DNA of 64,000 nt from Pelagicoccus enzymogenes (GTDB lineage: Bacteria; Verrucomicrobiota; Verrucomicrobiia; Opitutales; Opitutaceae). Each line of letters starts with the position of its first letter. Position 1 is the first letter of the stretch. The notes under the pieces were generated by a model that did not search any database, had not been told where the DNA came from, and was given only the letters and a program-made list of their open reading frames with translations. Both the position numbers and the translations under genes were made by a program. The stretch spans positions 248,001 through 312,000 of the forward strand of contig NZ_JACYFG010000038.1 in the NCBI RefSeq assembly GCF_014803405.1, written 5' to 3'. Shown in pieces: positions 6,714 to 15,998 of this stretch.

Positions 6714-9700
6714 CTATTCGGTGTCAGGGCGAATCTTAATGAATTCTGCTTCGTTTTCTTCGTCGTTCTCAAACTCAATTGAAAATGGATGTTCGGTCCA
6801 GTCGACCAGATTAGTGCTACGGTAGAGGATCCAACCGAAACTCATCAGGTCGCCCTTCATTTGAATGGGTCCGCTAGTGAGCTTGAAGTAGAGGTTTGAG
6901 ATGAATTCCTGCTGGTAAAGGCCGAATCCGCTAGGGTTTTGCCGCACGTCAAACTGCCCTTGCAAGCGAGACTGTTCGAGCTCAGTGGCACTGTAGAGCT
7001 GGTAGGTGTCTGGATCAGCCAGCACTTTTTCGACTCCCAACTGAACCGCTTCAGCGAGCTCATCGTCGGAGGTGGCAGCGTTTGAGAGCGTGGGCTCGGA
7101 GGCGCCAGCGCTATTGATTGCGCTGACGCGGTAGAGGGAGTCCTCATTGTAGGGAGATGGATCGTGATAGTAGGTCACGCCACTAACAGGCAGGCCCGTT
7201 TCTAGCCACGTTTCCCCACCGTTTACGCTGTGCTCGATGCGATAGGCGGTGGCGTGTTTTGAAGGTGTCCAAAATACGGATACGCCTCCGTCGGGAGCGG
7301 ATTTCGCTGCCACGGTGAGGGGCGATAGCGGAACGGGAGGTTCGGACTGGGTGATAACGATATTGTCGAAAAGGAAGCGATTCGCGTAAACGGGCGATTC
7401 GGAGTGATAGAAGATCACCGACGTCTCGTCGTCGCTGGTCCCGAAAGGAATGGACACGGAATAGCGTACCCATTGGCCGGCCAGTTGCGGAGTGGCAATG
7501 ATCCGAGCAATTTTTAGATTGGAATTCCCAACCCGTAGTTCGACCGACAGGAGGTTCGCGGCAAGATTTACAGAGGCGCCATCGAACTTCAGGTCGAAGC
7601 TAACGTTGCCGCCATCGGAGAGATCCAATGGGAGCGTGACGATACTCATGCGGGAGCTATTTAGGGCTAGATAAGTACCGATGCCGCTTTCTTGCGATGC
7701 AACCGTCGAACCGTAGACATGGGCGTATCTGGAGGGGTCTAGCCCATCGGTAAAATCATCTTGGAAGACGGCTTCTTGAGGAACGATTTTGACGATTACC
7801 GGGTCCGCGTAGGGGGAATCGCCAGCGGGGTTGCTCGCGGTGGCTGAGTAGACGTAGGTCTGGCCGGACTCGAGCTCGCTATCGATATACGTTTGGGAAT
7901 CAGGATCGTCGATATCCAGCTCCGTCCAGTCTTCCTCACCGGCTAGTCGACGTAGGATGTGGTAACTGACGTCGGTAGATATGTTGGACCAGTTGAGCAG
8001 AACGGAGTCATCGCTATGGAGTCCGGCACTGAGGAAAGGTTTTTCAGGTGGATAGCGTTTCTCAGTGGTCACGATACTGGACAGCTTGGCGACCGAGGAG
8101 CCTTCCGGATTGATAGCGATGATGCGGTATTGGTAGCGAGTTTCGGCTTCTGCCGATGAATCCACAAAATAGCGTGGCGATGTGGCGAGGGTGGCGAGGA
8201 CCGACCATTCATTGTCTCCATCGGGCTCCTTGCGTTCCAGTTGGTAGCTGGTCGCTCGTTGGGAGCCGTACCATTCGAGCGCGACGGTTCGGTAGTCGAG
8301 CGGGCTAGCGTTGAGCGATGAGGGTGGCGTGGGCTTGATCAAATCCTCGAAGAGGACGATCGGTTCGCTGAGCGCTTCCTGGCCATAAGAACCGACTGAT
8401 TTGATTCGGAAGCGGTAGATTTGATTCGACTGAATGGTGACTGTGAATTCCGGGGCGGTGAGCTTGCCGTCGGTGTTGTAGTTATTCCAATAGTCATCCC
8501 CGTTGAGGGCGTATTGTATTTGGTAGAAGAGAACGTTCTCTGACGGTTCCCATTGGAGACGGTGGGTGTACGCCCCGGTTGAGGTGGCCTCGAGGTCGGT
8601 CGCGGCCGTGGGGGGGGCGGAACGTAGCGAGAGAGTATCGGAATACGTGGAGGGCGTATCGCCGTTGATGCCGCGAAGGCGATAGGAGTAGCTATAGTCC
8701 GATGAGATATCTTCGTCGTGGTAGGAAGTCGTGTTCATCTCGAGCTCCGCGATCGTATCCCATGGTCCCGAACCTGTACGACGCTCGAGGATGTAGCCCG
8801 TCTCGCCACCGACGTCGCTCCACTTCAAAACAGTCCTATACGAGTAGGAGTCCTGAATGAGGAAAGCAGGCGGGGCGGCAATTGTATCAGGAGCGGCGAT
8901 CTCGAAATCCGCGTCGAGCACGGAAATCTCGGGACTTCCGTAATAGTCGCCTTGCACCAGCACGATACGACCGTCGGAGGTGGAGAGGAGGATGCGTCGG
9001 TCTTCCAGGATAGGGAGGGAGTCGGTTACTTCGAAAGTGGAAGCGTCTCGTTTCTGCAGCGATGATCCCGCGAGCGTAATGAGCTGATCCCCCAGCCAGA
9101 GGCCGTCTTCAAGATAGTCCTCGATGCTGTAGAGCTCTGCGTAGTTGCTTCTGGAATAGATATTGCCCGATTGGGACAGGAAGAGGGTGTGATCGTCGTT
9201 GCTGGCGACGAAGCGGTCGTTGTTTTCGATCGGGACGTAGCTAGATTCGAGAGTCCAGCCAGGGCCTACTTCGACTTCGTAGACACGGTAGGATTCGCTC
9301 CAGGAGTAAGTGCGTTGCTCCTCGTTCCAGACGACTAGTGCGTTGTAGTCGATCTCGCCGAGATAGGCGGAGCTCATAAGGTTTCCGAGAGGGTCGTAGA
9401 TGAAGTGCTGACTTGAGTAGGTGACGAGTACGAAATCCTCTGTCGCAAGTTGGACGTCACCGTAGTTGTAGTTGTCGAATTTCACGAAAAGCACTGGTAT
9501 TAAGGGGGAGCCGTTTAGGTTAACCTCCATGAGGTCTCCATCGTATCCTCTGAAGAAAAGAGAGTGGCGGGCTTCGCTGTAAGTGAGTCGGTTCGGTTCG
9601 GTAAGCGTCGCTATGGTTTCTAGCCACGTTTGCTTCTCCACGTCGTAGCGATAGATGCCTTTCCGATCGTCGATCGAGAGATAGAGGATGTTGTTTTTAT

Positions 9701-11831
9701 CCAACACCGCCGATCTCGCGTATCGAGAAATTTGAGACGGATCTCCCGCCTCAATAGGGAGAGGTTCGCGACTGGTATCGACCGCTATCACATTCGAGTA
9801 GTTTGATTCGATCGAGTCGTTGATGGCCTTCACTCGGTAGTAATAGGTTTCGCCGACTGCGATGTCTACGTCGGCGAAGGAGCCCGCGTCGAAGTCCAAG
9901 GCAGCTATTTGCTCCCAAGGTCCATCGCTAGCCTCGCTTCGTTCGATCAGGTAGCTCTCGGCTCCTGCGCTTGCAGTCCACTCCACGCTGAGGGCCCCTG
10001 CATTCATTTGACCAAAAGAAAGCTTCGGGTCCGGGATGCTTTCGAGCGCGATGATGTTGTAGCTTGTATCTAAAACGATGATACGAGGTTTCCCGTTGCC
10101 AGCGAGCGTCACTAGGACGAGGTCGCCTTCAGGCGAGTTGGAAATCGCGTAAGCGCGGTTTTGGAAAGAGATGCTGCTTCCTTCCGCGTAAGTCGGAAGG
10201 CTCCAGGTTTTGATGGAGCCATTGTGCAGGGTGTAGAGTTGTCCTTCGATCCAGGTCGCTCCCACGACGGACTCTGGTAGGACGCCCGCGGCTTCCTTTT
10301 CCAAAGCGTCATAGAGAATCCCGCTGCTGGTGAGCACGAGCTGCTGATCGGGATGCGGAAACAGCGGGCCGGATACACTTATGTCGTTAAAGGACTTCGA
10401 ACCGTAGGTCCCGGTGTTTCCGGATTCCTGCACCACGAAGTCGTGGAGGTAAGAGCTGTTTCCCCTGTTGGATACGACTCTCCCATTAGCCCAGACGGCG
10501 TCGAATGTGTCGTATCGGTGCTGGATATATCCGGTGACGTTGCCGTCCAGATCGTAGATCTTTATGCCACTCCATTCAATGTTGCTGATTGAAGTAAAGA
10601 CGAAGGAACCTGCAGCTACGAGGGAGTTGATTTGGCTCTCGGTATCGACAATGAGACTCTCCTTGTAGGTCGGGTCAGTGGGATCGATCTTGAAGATCTT
10701 GCCGTTGGAATAGGCGATGTAGATCAATTCAGTGTCGGGGGCGTAGCGGATGGCGACGGGCAGTCCTTCCAATTCGATGGTCGAGTCCCAGCTTTGGGTA
10801 GCGATGTCCCACGAGAAAAGTGTGCTGAGATCGTGGTGGGACAGAAATAGCTTTCCGTTGGAAGTGGCAAACACCTCGTCCGGTTCAAAGGCTAGTTTCG
10901 ATGGATCGATCGGTTCACTGGGATCGTCGATCGCTAAGTCGGCGAAAGGAATGCGCTGCAGCGTGAAGCCAGTACCTGACAGGACGTTCGGGTAAAAGAT
11001 GAATGCGGTTTCACCGTGAAGGAAGAGGTTTCCGTTTGCAGCATCGAGAGTCAGTCGGCCAGTTTCTTGAAGGCCCTTCGAATAGGTGATCAGCTCGTCA
11101 CCCGAAACGATCATCGGCAGTTCGCCCTCGATAAAGGCGATGCTGTCAACTGCGGCGATTTGTCCGATCGGCAGGAAAGATGAGCTGTCGTAAATCCAGC
11201 CGCTTTGTCCGAGAATGCGGCTCCTTTCGGGCCATCTAAGAAAATAGTCACCGGTGGTAGTGTTGTAGGCGGTATTTCCCTGTAAGCTGCCAACGAAGGT
11301 TCCGTTGTCGTCGTAGTTAATGGTGTAGCGCGAGTTGCTCGAACGGGCGTGGTAGAGTTGATTGAGAGAGGGTTCGACTACGGTGCTGGCTGCGAAAGCC
11401 TGGTAATTGGTAAAGGTATCCAAGCGTCCAAGTGTGTTCTGGTCATAGGAATCGAAGTAAGCATAGCTTCCACTGGAGTGGTTGACGAAGAGCAGGTCGC
11501 CGTCGGCGTGGAGTGAAATGATCGGATGAAGGAAGTTGCCGACATGCGTTTCATCGCTGCCATCGAGTTGGTAGCGATAGAGGATCTTGCCGTAGGCAAC
11601 GAACAGGAAGTCGTCGACGACCACGAAGCAACTGGCGGATTCACCGATGGCGATGGGATCAAGCCAGCTTTGGCTAGTGAGATCGTAGCGGCTGATTTGG
11701 TCGTCAGCGCTTTGCAGAAAATAGACCGAGTCTGCGATCCGCTGGGAGTTTTGTGAATTGGGGCCTGCAGCTATCAGAAACGTGGGGCAAAGGAGTAACA
11801 GGAGAGAGCGGAAAAAAGATCTGGCTTTCAT
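6714..11831 (-). CDS. Very large secreted protein with propeller-like and fibronectin-III domains
   Basis: About 1705 residues. I start at the ATG at 11831, which gives a clear signal peptide (MKARSFFRSLLLLLCPTFL then IAA), rather than 11 codons upstream. The order is: an N-terminal propeller-like region of short 'D....Y.YD' beta repeats (to about 610), one Fn3 domain (about 620-710), a second propeller-like region, at least four tandem Fn3 domains with 'Y.LER' and 'Y.YR..A.N' strands, a beta-sandwich beginning DDFTDGLDPSRY that resembles a carbohydrate-binding module, another Fn3, and a C-terminal segment with the verrucomicrobial RSTNLVDW tail. No catalytic motif is visible. It is probably an extracellular adhesin or polymer-binding protein; exact ligands are unknown. 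Confidence 0.82.
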   Translation of the reverse strand: MKARSFFRSLLLLLCPTFLIAAGPNSQNSQRIADSVYFLQSADDQISRYDLTSQSWLDPIAIGESASCFVVVDDFLFVAYGKILYRYQLDGSDETHVGNFLHPIISLHADGDLLFVNHSSGSYAYFDSYDQNTLGRLDTFTNYQAFAASTVVEPSLNQLYHARSSNSRYTINYDDNGTFVGSLQGNTAYNTTTGDYFLRWPERSRILGQSGWIYDSSSFLPIGQIAAVDSIAFIEGELPMIVSGDELITYSKGLQETGRLTLDAANGNLFLHGETAFIFYPNVLSGTGFTLQRIPFADLAIDDPSEPIDPSKLAFEPDEVFATSNGKLFLSHHDLSTLFSWDIATQSWDSTIELEGLPVAIRYAPDTELIYIAYSNGKIFKIDPTDPTYKESLIVDTESQINSLVAAGSFVFTSISNIEWSGIKIYDLDGNVTGYIQHRYDTFDAVWANGRVVSNRGNSSYLHDFVVQESGNTGTYGSKSFNDISVSGPLFPHPDQQLVLTSSGILYDALEKEAAGVLPESVVGATWIEGQLYTLHNGSIKTWSLPTYAEGSSISFQNRAYAISNSPEGDLVLVTLAGNGKPRIIVLDTSYNIIALESIPDPKLSFGQMNAGALSVEWTASAGAESYLIERSEASDGPWEQIAALDFDAGSFADVDIAVGETYYYRVKAINDSIESNYSNVIAVDTSREPLPIEAGDPSQISRYARSAVLDKNNILYLSIDDRKGIYRYDVEKQTWLETIATLTEPNRLTYSEARHSLFFRGYDGDLMEVNLNGSPLIPVLFVKFDNYNYGDVQLATEDFVLVTYSSQHFIYDPLGNLMSSAYLGEIDYNALVVWNEEQRTYSWSESYRVYEVEVGPGWTLESSYVPIENNDRFVASNDDHTLFLSQSGNIYSRSNYAELYSIEDYLEDGLWLGDQLITLAGSSLQKRDASTFEVTDSLPILEDRRILLSTSDGRIVLVQGDYYGSPEISVLDADFEIAAPDTIAAPPAFLIQDSYSYRTVLKWSDVGGETGYILERRTGSGPWDTIAELEMNTTSYHDEDISSDYSYSYRLRGINGDTPSTYSDTLSLRSAPPTAATDLEATSTGAYTHRLQWEPSENVLFYQIQYALNGDDYWNNYNTDGKLTAPEFTVTIQSNQIYRFRIKSVGSYGQEALSEPIVLFEDLIKPTPPSSLNASPLDYRTVALEWYGSQRATSYQLERKEPDGDNEWSVLATLATSPRYFVDSSAEAETRYQYRIIAINPEGSSVAKLSSIVTTEKRYPPEKPFLSAGLHSDDSVLLNWSNISTDVSYHILRRLAGEEDWTELDIDDPDSQTYIDSELESGQTYVYSATASNPAGDSPYADPVIVKIVPQEAVFQDDFTDGLDPSRYAHVYGSTVASQESGIGTYLALNSSRMSIVTLPLDLSDGGNVSFDLKFDGASVNLAANLLSVELRVGNSNLKIARIIATPQLAGQWVRYSVSIPFGTSDDETSVIFYHSESPVYANRFLFDNIVITQSEPPVPLSPLTVAAKSAPDGGVSVFWTPSKHATAYRIEHSVNGGETWLETGLPVSGVTYYHDPSPYNEDSLYRVSAINSAGASEPTLSNAATSDDELAEAVQLGVEKVLADPDTYQLYSATELEQSRLQGQFDVRQNPSGFGLYQQEFISNLYFKLTSGPIQMKGDLMSFGWILYRSTNLVDWTEHPFSIEFENDEENEAEFIKIRPDTE

Positions 11832-12386
11832 ATTAAGGGAGATCCCTATTGCCGTCTCTAACACGAAGTTTTGTCAAGTGTATGTAAGAGTAATTGCGTA
11901 TCCTTAAGGGGAAATCACTTAATTCCCAGGAAAATTGAAAACCGTTGTTTCGTGATGGATGTGGAAAACGGCATCCAAACTTAACGCGAAAGCCCTGATC
12001 AAAACCTCGTCTGTCCGTGTCCATCCGTGGTTAAAAAGAGACACAGCAAGGATCTGATCTTCAACCTGAGTCGTCTTGGGACAAGCCGACCCACCGCATT
12101 CGATTCACTCGTTTCCAGATCGTAGGGCTGCCGCTCGCGGCGGAGTATTCGAAAAGGTGGGACGGGCGCTCCGCTCGCGTCAAAATCGCCCGGCGGAGCG
12201 GCCGATCCACCACAGAGTTGACCCGAGAGCGGCGGAGTATTGGACACAACACGAATCGAGCTGTAGATCTGTGTGAATCCGTGTTCATCCGCGTTTAAAA
12301 AGAACGCAGCAAAAACCTGATCAACGAACCCGAGTCGTCTTGAGGACAAGCCGACCCACCGCAATAATTTCACTCTTTTCAGCTCA
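11832..12386. repeat. Mosaic repeat block C (intergenic)
   Basis: 11832-12000 should hold the promoter of the large minus-strand gene. From 12001 the sequence is repeat: 'gtccatccgtggttaaaaa' at about 12009-12037, the junction module at 12070-12097, a partial 43-bp module at 12119-12138, the gcggcggagtattcgaaaag element shared with block B, the GC palindrome at 12164-12213, a second 'gtgtgaatccgtgttcatcc' copy at 12266-12300, the 'agaacgcagcaaaaa' element, and another junction module at 12334-12362. No gene is supported. Confidence 0.82.
12164..12213. repeat. 50-bp GC-rich palindromic module, copy 3
   Basis: One substitution relative to the two identical copies at 6185 and 6406 (ccgctcgcg for ccgcgcgcg). 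The same stem-forming ends are kept. Confidence 0.85.
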
Positions 12387-12421
12387 ATAAAAAAACGCGC
12401 CCCGGGATGGGACGCGTTTGT
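12387..12421 (-). terminator. Terminator of the transaldolase gene
   Basis: The hairpin AAACGCGCCCC / GGGACGCGTTT with one mismatch lies about 30 bp after the transaldolase stop on the minus strand, with a T-run on that strand. It is nearly identical to 6571-6604, suggesting the terminator itself was duplicated. Confidence 0.8.
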
Positions 12422-12451
12422 TGCAAATATAAGAACTCGGGTCGGAAAAGC

Positions 12452-13423
12452 TTAGAGCTTTCCTTCGATCATCTGCTCGAGCTTGACGATGTCCTTGGCG
12501 AAGTTGCGGATACCTTCGGCAGTCTTTTCCACCGCCATGGCGTCTTCGTTGAACATCCAGCGGAAGGTGTTCTCGTCCATCTCGATCTTCTCGATATCCT
12601 TGGCCTTGGAAGCGGCTTCGCTGAGCTTTTCTTCGACTGGGTCGTTAGACTTGGCGAGCTCTTCAAGCAGGTTCGGAGAGATCGTCAGCAGGTCGCAACC
12701 GGCGAGCTCCAGGATTTCGCCCTTGTTGCGGAAGCTGGCGCCCATGACCTCGGTCTTGTATCCAAACTTCTTGTAGTAGTCGTAGATGGATTGAACGGAG
12801 AGTACGCCGGGATCTTCGGCGGGCTCGAAGCTGCGACCTTCCTTGGCCTTGTACCAATCCATGATACGGCCGACGAAGGGGGAGATGAGCGTGATGCCGC
12901 TTTCCGCGCAATGTACGGCTTGGGCCATGGAGAAAAGAAGTGTAAGGTTACAGTGGATACCTTCCTTCTCGAGCTCAGCGGCCGCGTTTATGCCTTCCCA
13001 AGTGGAGGCAATCTTGATGAGGATGCGGTCGCGGGAGATGCCCTTCTCTTCGTAGAGGTTGATGATGTCCTTGGCCTTGGCGATGGTGCCAGCAGTGTCG
13101 AAAGAGAGACGCGCGTCCACTTCGGTGGATACGCGGCCGGGAACGATATTCAAAATCTCGATACCGAAGAGCACGAGCAGCTCATCGATGATCGCTTCCA
13201 CCAGGGCGTTGCCCGAAAGCCCGGAGTCCTTCTTGGCGGCGACAGCCTTGTCAACCAGCTCCGCGTACTCCGCCTTTTCCGCAGCCTTAAGAATGAGGGT
13301 CGGGTTCGTGGTCGCGTCGCGCGGCTCGAACTCCTTCATGGTTTGGAAGTCGCCAGTGTCGGCTACGACAACGGTGAACTTCTTTAGTTGCTCGAGTTGG
13401 TTTTGTGTCAGTACTTCAGACAT
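12452..13423 (-). CDS. tal: Transaldolase
   Basis: Transfers a dihydroxyacetone unit between sedoheptulose-7-phosphate and glyceraldehyde-3-phosphate in the non-oxidative pentose phosphate pathway (cytosol). At 323 residues it has the length of the TalA/TalB type. Landmarks: [12 protein letters not shown] near residue 37, [15 protein letters not shown] near residue 97, the Schiff-base lysine in [11 protein letters not shown] (Lys137), [22 protein letters not shown] and GCDLLTISP. The gene is monocistronic with its own terminator. The ATG at 13423 fits the family N-terminus. Confidence 0.97.
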   Translation of the reverse strand: MSEVLTQNQLEQLKKFTVVVADTGDFQTMKEFEPRDATTNPTLILKAAEKAEYAELVDKAVAAKKDSGLSGNALVEAIIDELLVLFGIEILNIVPGRVSTEVDARLSFDTAGTIAKAKDIINLYEEKGISRDRILIKIASTWEGINAAAELEKEGIHCNLTLLFSMAQAVHCAESGITLISPFVGRIMDWYKAKEGRSFEPAEDPGVLSVQSIYDYYKKFGYKTEVMGASFRNKGEILELAGCDLLTISPNLLEELAKSNDPVEEKLSEAASKAKDIEKIEMDENTFRWMFNEDAMAVEKTAEGIRNFAKDIVKLEQMIEGKL

Positions 13424-13664
13424 AATGGTTTAAAAGCTAGGTGTTCTAGTTGACGGAGATTCGCTCACTTCAGCGTTCCCTTCGGGTACGCCTCGGATCG
13501 CATTAAGGGTTTCTTCCTCCAAACAGAACGTTGTCCGCCTGGAAGCGACTCATTGCACAGTCTCCTACACGTATTTGGAACAATTAATCGCTTTCAGGTC
13601 CACCGCAAATGCCCTTGTTTCTTTACTGTTTAGCAACATTGTCCGGCACAGACGAATTTCATTC

Positions 13665-14387
13665 ATGCTCAAGGAGAACTATTTTAAGACCACGCAGGTC
13701 TTGCTCGAGCGAGTTTACCTGCAGAACCAAGCTGAGATCGAACGTCTCGCCCCCCTCGTCGCCCAGTCGATCGCGGACGGTGGGGTAATGCACACATTCG
13801 GCAGTGGCCACTCGGAGATCATCGGCCGCGAGATGGTGGGCCGGGCCGGTGGACTGGTTTGCGTGAGCGCCATCCTCGACATGACGGGCGGCTTCATCGA
13901 AAACCTGGAAGGCTACGGCCGGGAGCTAGCAGCTCGCTACGATCGCAACCATGGCCTGAAGGAAGGCGAGTTCATCATCGTCATCTCCAACTCCGGCAAG
14001 AACTGTTCCCCTATCGAGGTGGCCGAGTACGCCAAGGAGAAGGGGCTGAAGGTGATCGCCCTCACCTCCGTAGGCATGGCCCAAAAGGTAAAGACCACCC
14101 ACTCCGGCGGCAAGATGCTGCACGAGATCGCGGACTACGTCTTCGACAATTGCGGCAGCTTTGGCGACGCCATCGTGGAGCTGCACGAAAAAGGCAAATT
14201 CGCGGGGCCAACTTCCACCATGGCAGGCGCCTTGCTGATCAATCTCCTGCAGATGGAAATCCTGGACCAGCTCCACAAACTCGGGGTGGAAGCTCCGCTC
14301 TTGCGCAGCCAAAACACCGACGGCGCCATGGAGGCCAATCGCGAGCTGGCCCGCAGCTACAAGGGACGACTGAGCAAGCCGCTTTGA
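13665..14387 (+). CDS. SIS-domain sugar isomerase-like protein (UPF0309 type)
   Basis: A 240-residue protein with one SIS (phosphosugar-binding) domain. MHTFGSGHSEIIGREMVGRAGG near residues 43-64 is the first phosphosugar-binding loop, and FIIVISNSGKNCSPIEVA near 105 is the second, where SNSG.N.SPIE is typical of the UPF0309/AgaS-like group. A C-terminal helical part contains TMAGALLINLLQMEI. Such proteins bind or isomerise amino-sugar phosphates; the substrate is not predictable here. I begin at the ATG at 13665 since the in-frame TTG at 13575 adds 30 atypical residues. No adjacent sugar operon is present, so its pathway is unclear. Confidence 0.87.
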   Translation: MLKENYFKTTQVLLERVYLQNQAEIERLAPLVAQSIADGGVMHTFGSGHSEIIGREMVGRAGGLVCVSAILDMTGGFIENLEGYGRELAARYDRNHGLKEGEFIIVISNSGKNCSPIEVAEYAKEKGLKVIALTSVGMAQKVKTTHSGGKMLHEIADYVFDNCGSFGDAIVELHEKGKFAGPTSTMAGALLINLLQMEILDQLHKLGVEAPLLRSQNTDGAMEANRELARSYKGRLSKPL

Positions 14388-14506
14388 CAGCCAGCCGTTT
14401 CCGCACTAAACAATTACGTAAACCACCGCAGTGCTGCACGTTTGAGCATTGCGTTTCAGCTCCTATCTGCTGAATCCTTCAAGCAAACCATTCGGCAACC
14501 TACACC

Positions 14507-14857
14507 ATGTTTCAGGTAACTTTCAGCGATCAAGCTCTCAAGGAATTGGAAAAGCTCCCCACCATGAAGCAGCTCGCCGTGATCGATCCGCTCAGCAACT
14601 TAACCGAGTACCAGCTCAACCACCCGGAAGAGCCGCTCGGTTCCTTCAAGCGCCAAGGCAAGACCACCTACCGGCTGCGCTCGGGTGAGCACCGCATCTA
14701 CTTCCAACGGGAAGGCGGCGCCCTCAAGACCATTTGTATCCTGCACAAAAATACGCTTACCGACTTCATCTACCGGACCAAGCTTCCCATTTCCGAAGAG
14801 CAGCTTGCCGAGCAGCACTCCTCCTTCTGGAAGTACCTCGATACCCTCAAACACTAA
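14507..14857 (+). CDS. RelE/ParE-fold protein without adjacent antitoxin
   Basis: A 116-residue protein of the RelE/ParE superfamily: an FSDQALKELEKLP N-terminal helix, then the beta-sheet core GSFKRQGKTTYRLRSGEHRIYFQREGG and ICILHKNTLTDFIYR. In toxins this core binds the ribosome or gyrase. No antitoxin-like gene precedes or follows it: it starts about 120 bp after the SIS gene and ends 12 bp before pssA. That placement suggests a domesticated or housekeeping member co-transcribed with pssA rather than an addiction module. Its C-terminal extension (ISEEQLAEQHSSFWKYL) is longer than in classical RelE. Confidence 0.75.
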   Translation: MFQVTFSDQALKELEKLPTMKQLAVIDPLSNLTEYQLNHPEEPLGSFKRQGKTTYRLRSGEHRIYFQREGGALKTICILHKNTLTDFIYRTKLPISEEQLAEQHSSFWKYLDTLKH

Positions 14858-14869
14858 TCCCACACCCTT

Positions 14870-15739
14870 TTGGACGAAGAGCCTGAACTCGAACCCAAGG
14901 AAATCGTCAAACTCGACGCCTCCCAAGCCTCCAAGATCTACCTGCTCCCCAACCTATTCACCGCGGGTAACCTCTTCTTCGGCTTCCTTGCCATCAAGAA
15001 TTGTATCCAAGCCCGCTACGGCATGATGTTCGGGGACGAGGCCAGCGACCCCAACGCCCTCTTCCGCCAAGCCGTGCTCTTCATCCTCGGCGGCATGCTT
15101 TGCGACTCGCTGGACGGACGCGTGGCTCGCCTCGGCGGGCGCGAGTCCCTCTTCGGCAAGGAGTTCGACTCCATCGCCGATATCGTGACCTTCGGCATGG
15201 CCCCCGCCCTGATGGTGCTCTTCCTCATACTCAATCCGGAGCAAAACGAGGAATTCTACACCAAGGCAGGCTTCTTCCTCGCCTTTATTTACCTGCTTTG
15301 CGCCGGAGTGCGGCTGGCCCGCTTCAACGTCATCACCCACCCTGCGGTCAAGTCCCGCAAGCTGGAGGAGGCGGACGGCGACTTCCTAGGCCTGCCCGTC
15401 CCGGCGGCCGCGGGCATGATCGCCACCATCGTCCTCGTCATGACCAAGCACGACGCCCTGCGCGTCTACGCGCTCGGTTTGCCGGTGCTCATGCTGCTCA
15501 TCTCGGTGCTTATGATCAGTAACGTGCGCTACCCCTCCTTCAAGAAGATCGACTGGAACACGCAGATCAAGTTCACCTCCTTCGTGGCGGTACTGGTGAT
15601 CATAGGCCTCATCTACTTCTCCCGGGAGTACGCTCTGGTAGTCATTTTCTTCAGCTACCTCTTCTTTGGTCTCGGGCGCCATTTGCTGCGCTTGAAGCGG
15701 GTTTCCGCCCGCAAATCAAAGGCCGCTAAACAGGTGTAA
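14870..15739 (+). CDS. pssA: CDP-diacylglycerol-serine O-phosphatidyltransferase
   Basis: Makes phosphatidylserine, precursor of phosphatidylethanolamine, from CDP-diacylglycerol and serine at the inner membrane. The CDP-alcohol phosphatidyltransferase signature D..DG..AR...G...D...D is present near residues 84-106 (DSLDGRVAR, then GKEFDSIAD), within a polytopic protein of 289 residues with about eight hydrophobic segments. NLFTAGNLFFGFLAI near residue 28 is typical of PssA. The start is a TTG at 14870; no ATG lies between the upstream stop and the first helix. A Lys/Arg-rich C-terminus follows the last helix. The 12-bp gap to the RelE-fold gene implies a shared transcript. Confidence 0.93.
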   Translation: MDEEPELEPKEIVKLDASQASKIYLLPNLFTAGNLFFGFLAIKNCIQARYGMMFGDEASDPNALFRQAVLFILGGMLCDSLDGRVARLGGRESLFGKEFDSIADIVTFGMAPALMVLFLILNPEQNEEFYTKAGFFLAFIYLLCAGVRLARFNVITHPAVKSRKLEEADGDFLGLPVPAAAGMIATIVLVMTKHDALRVYALGLPVLMLLISVLMISNVRYPSFKKIDWNTQIKFTSFVAVLVIIGLIYFSREYALVVIFFSYLFFGLGRHLLRLKRVSARKSKAAKQV

Positions 15740-15998
15740 ATCCTTTGCTAACAACTTGGGCAAAACCGACCAATAAGCTGGAGATATTCGTTTTTTTTTA
15801 ACATGTCCTTTTCTGGAAACAAACTATCCCCCTAGGCTTGAACATTTTCAAACCCTCCTTACTCCTTAGTTTTCAGGCATTTATGTCGCTTATGGCCAAT
15901 ATTCACAGGCTATAAGAATACGAATGATTTATTTATTTAATTAACTAACTATCCATTGGAATTGTCAGAAACTCCAAAAACTAGCTAACTCCTCCCCA
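15740..15998. other. AT-rich region upstream of dnaN
   Basis: About 260 bp of unusually AT-rich DNA holding the dnaN promoter. It contains one DnaA-box-like sequence (atattcaca near 15899) but no cluster of boxes, and dnaA is not nearby, so I do not call an origin. I could not fix a promoter confidently. Confidence 0.4.

Noticed and set aside
12407-13387. 326-residue open frame opposite transaldolase, and similar long antisense frames over gltB, atpA, atpD and the flotillin
   Set aside because: High-GC third positions of the real genes keep the antisense frames open; none shows a recognisable domain, and the sense genes are certain.
15740-15998. Possible chromosomal origin upstream of dnaN
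   Set aside because: Only one DnaA-box-like sequence, no dnaA or other origin-linked genes; AT-richness alone is not enough.
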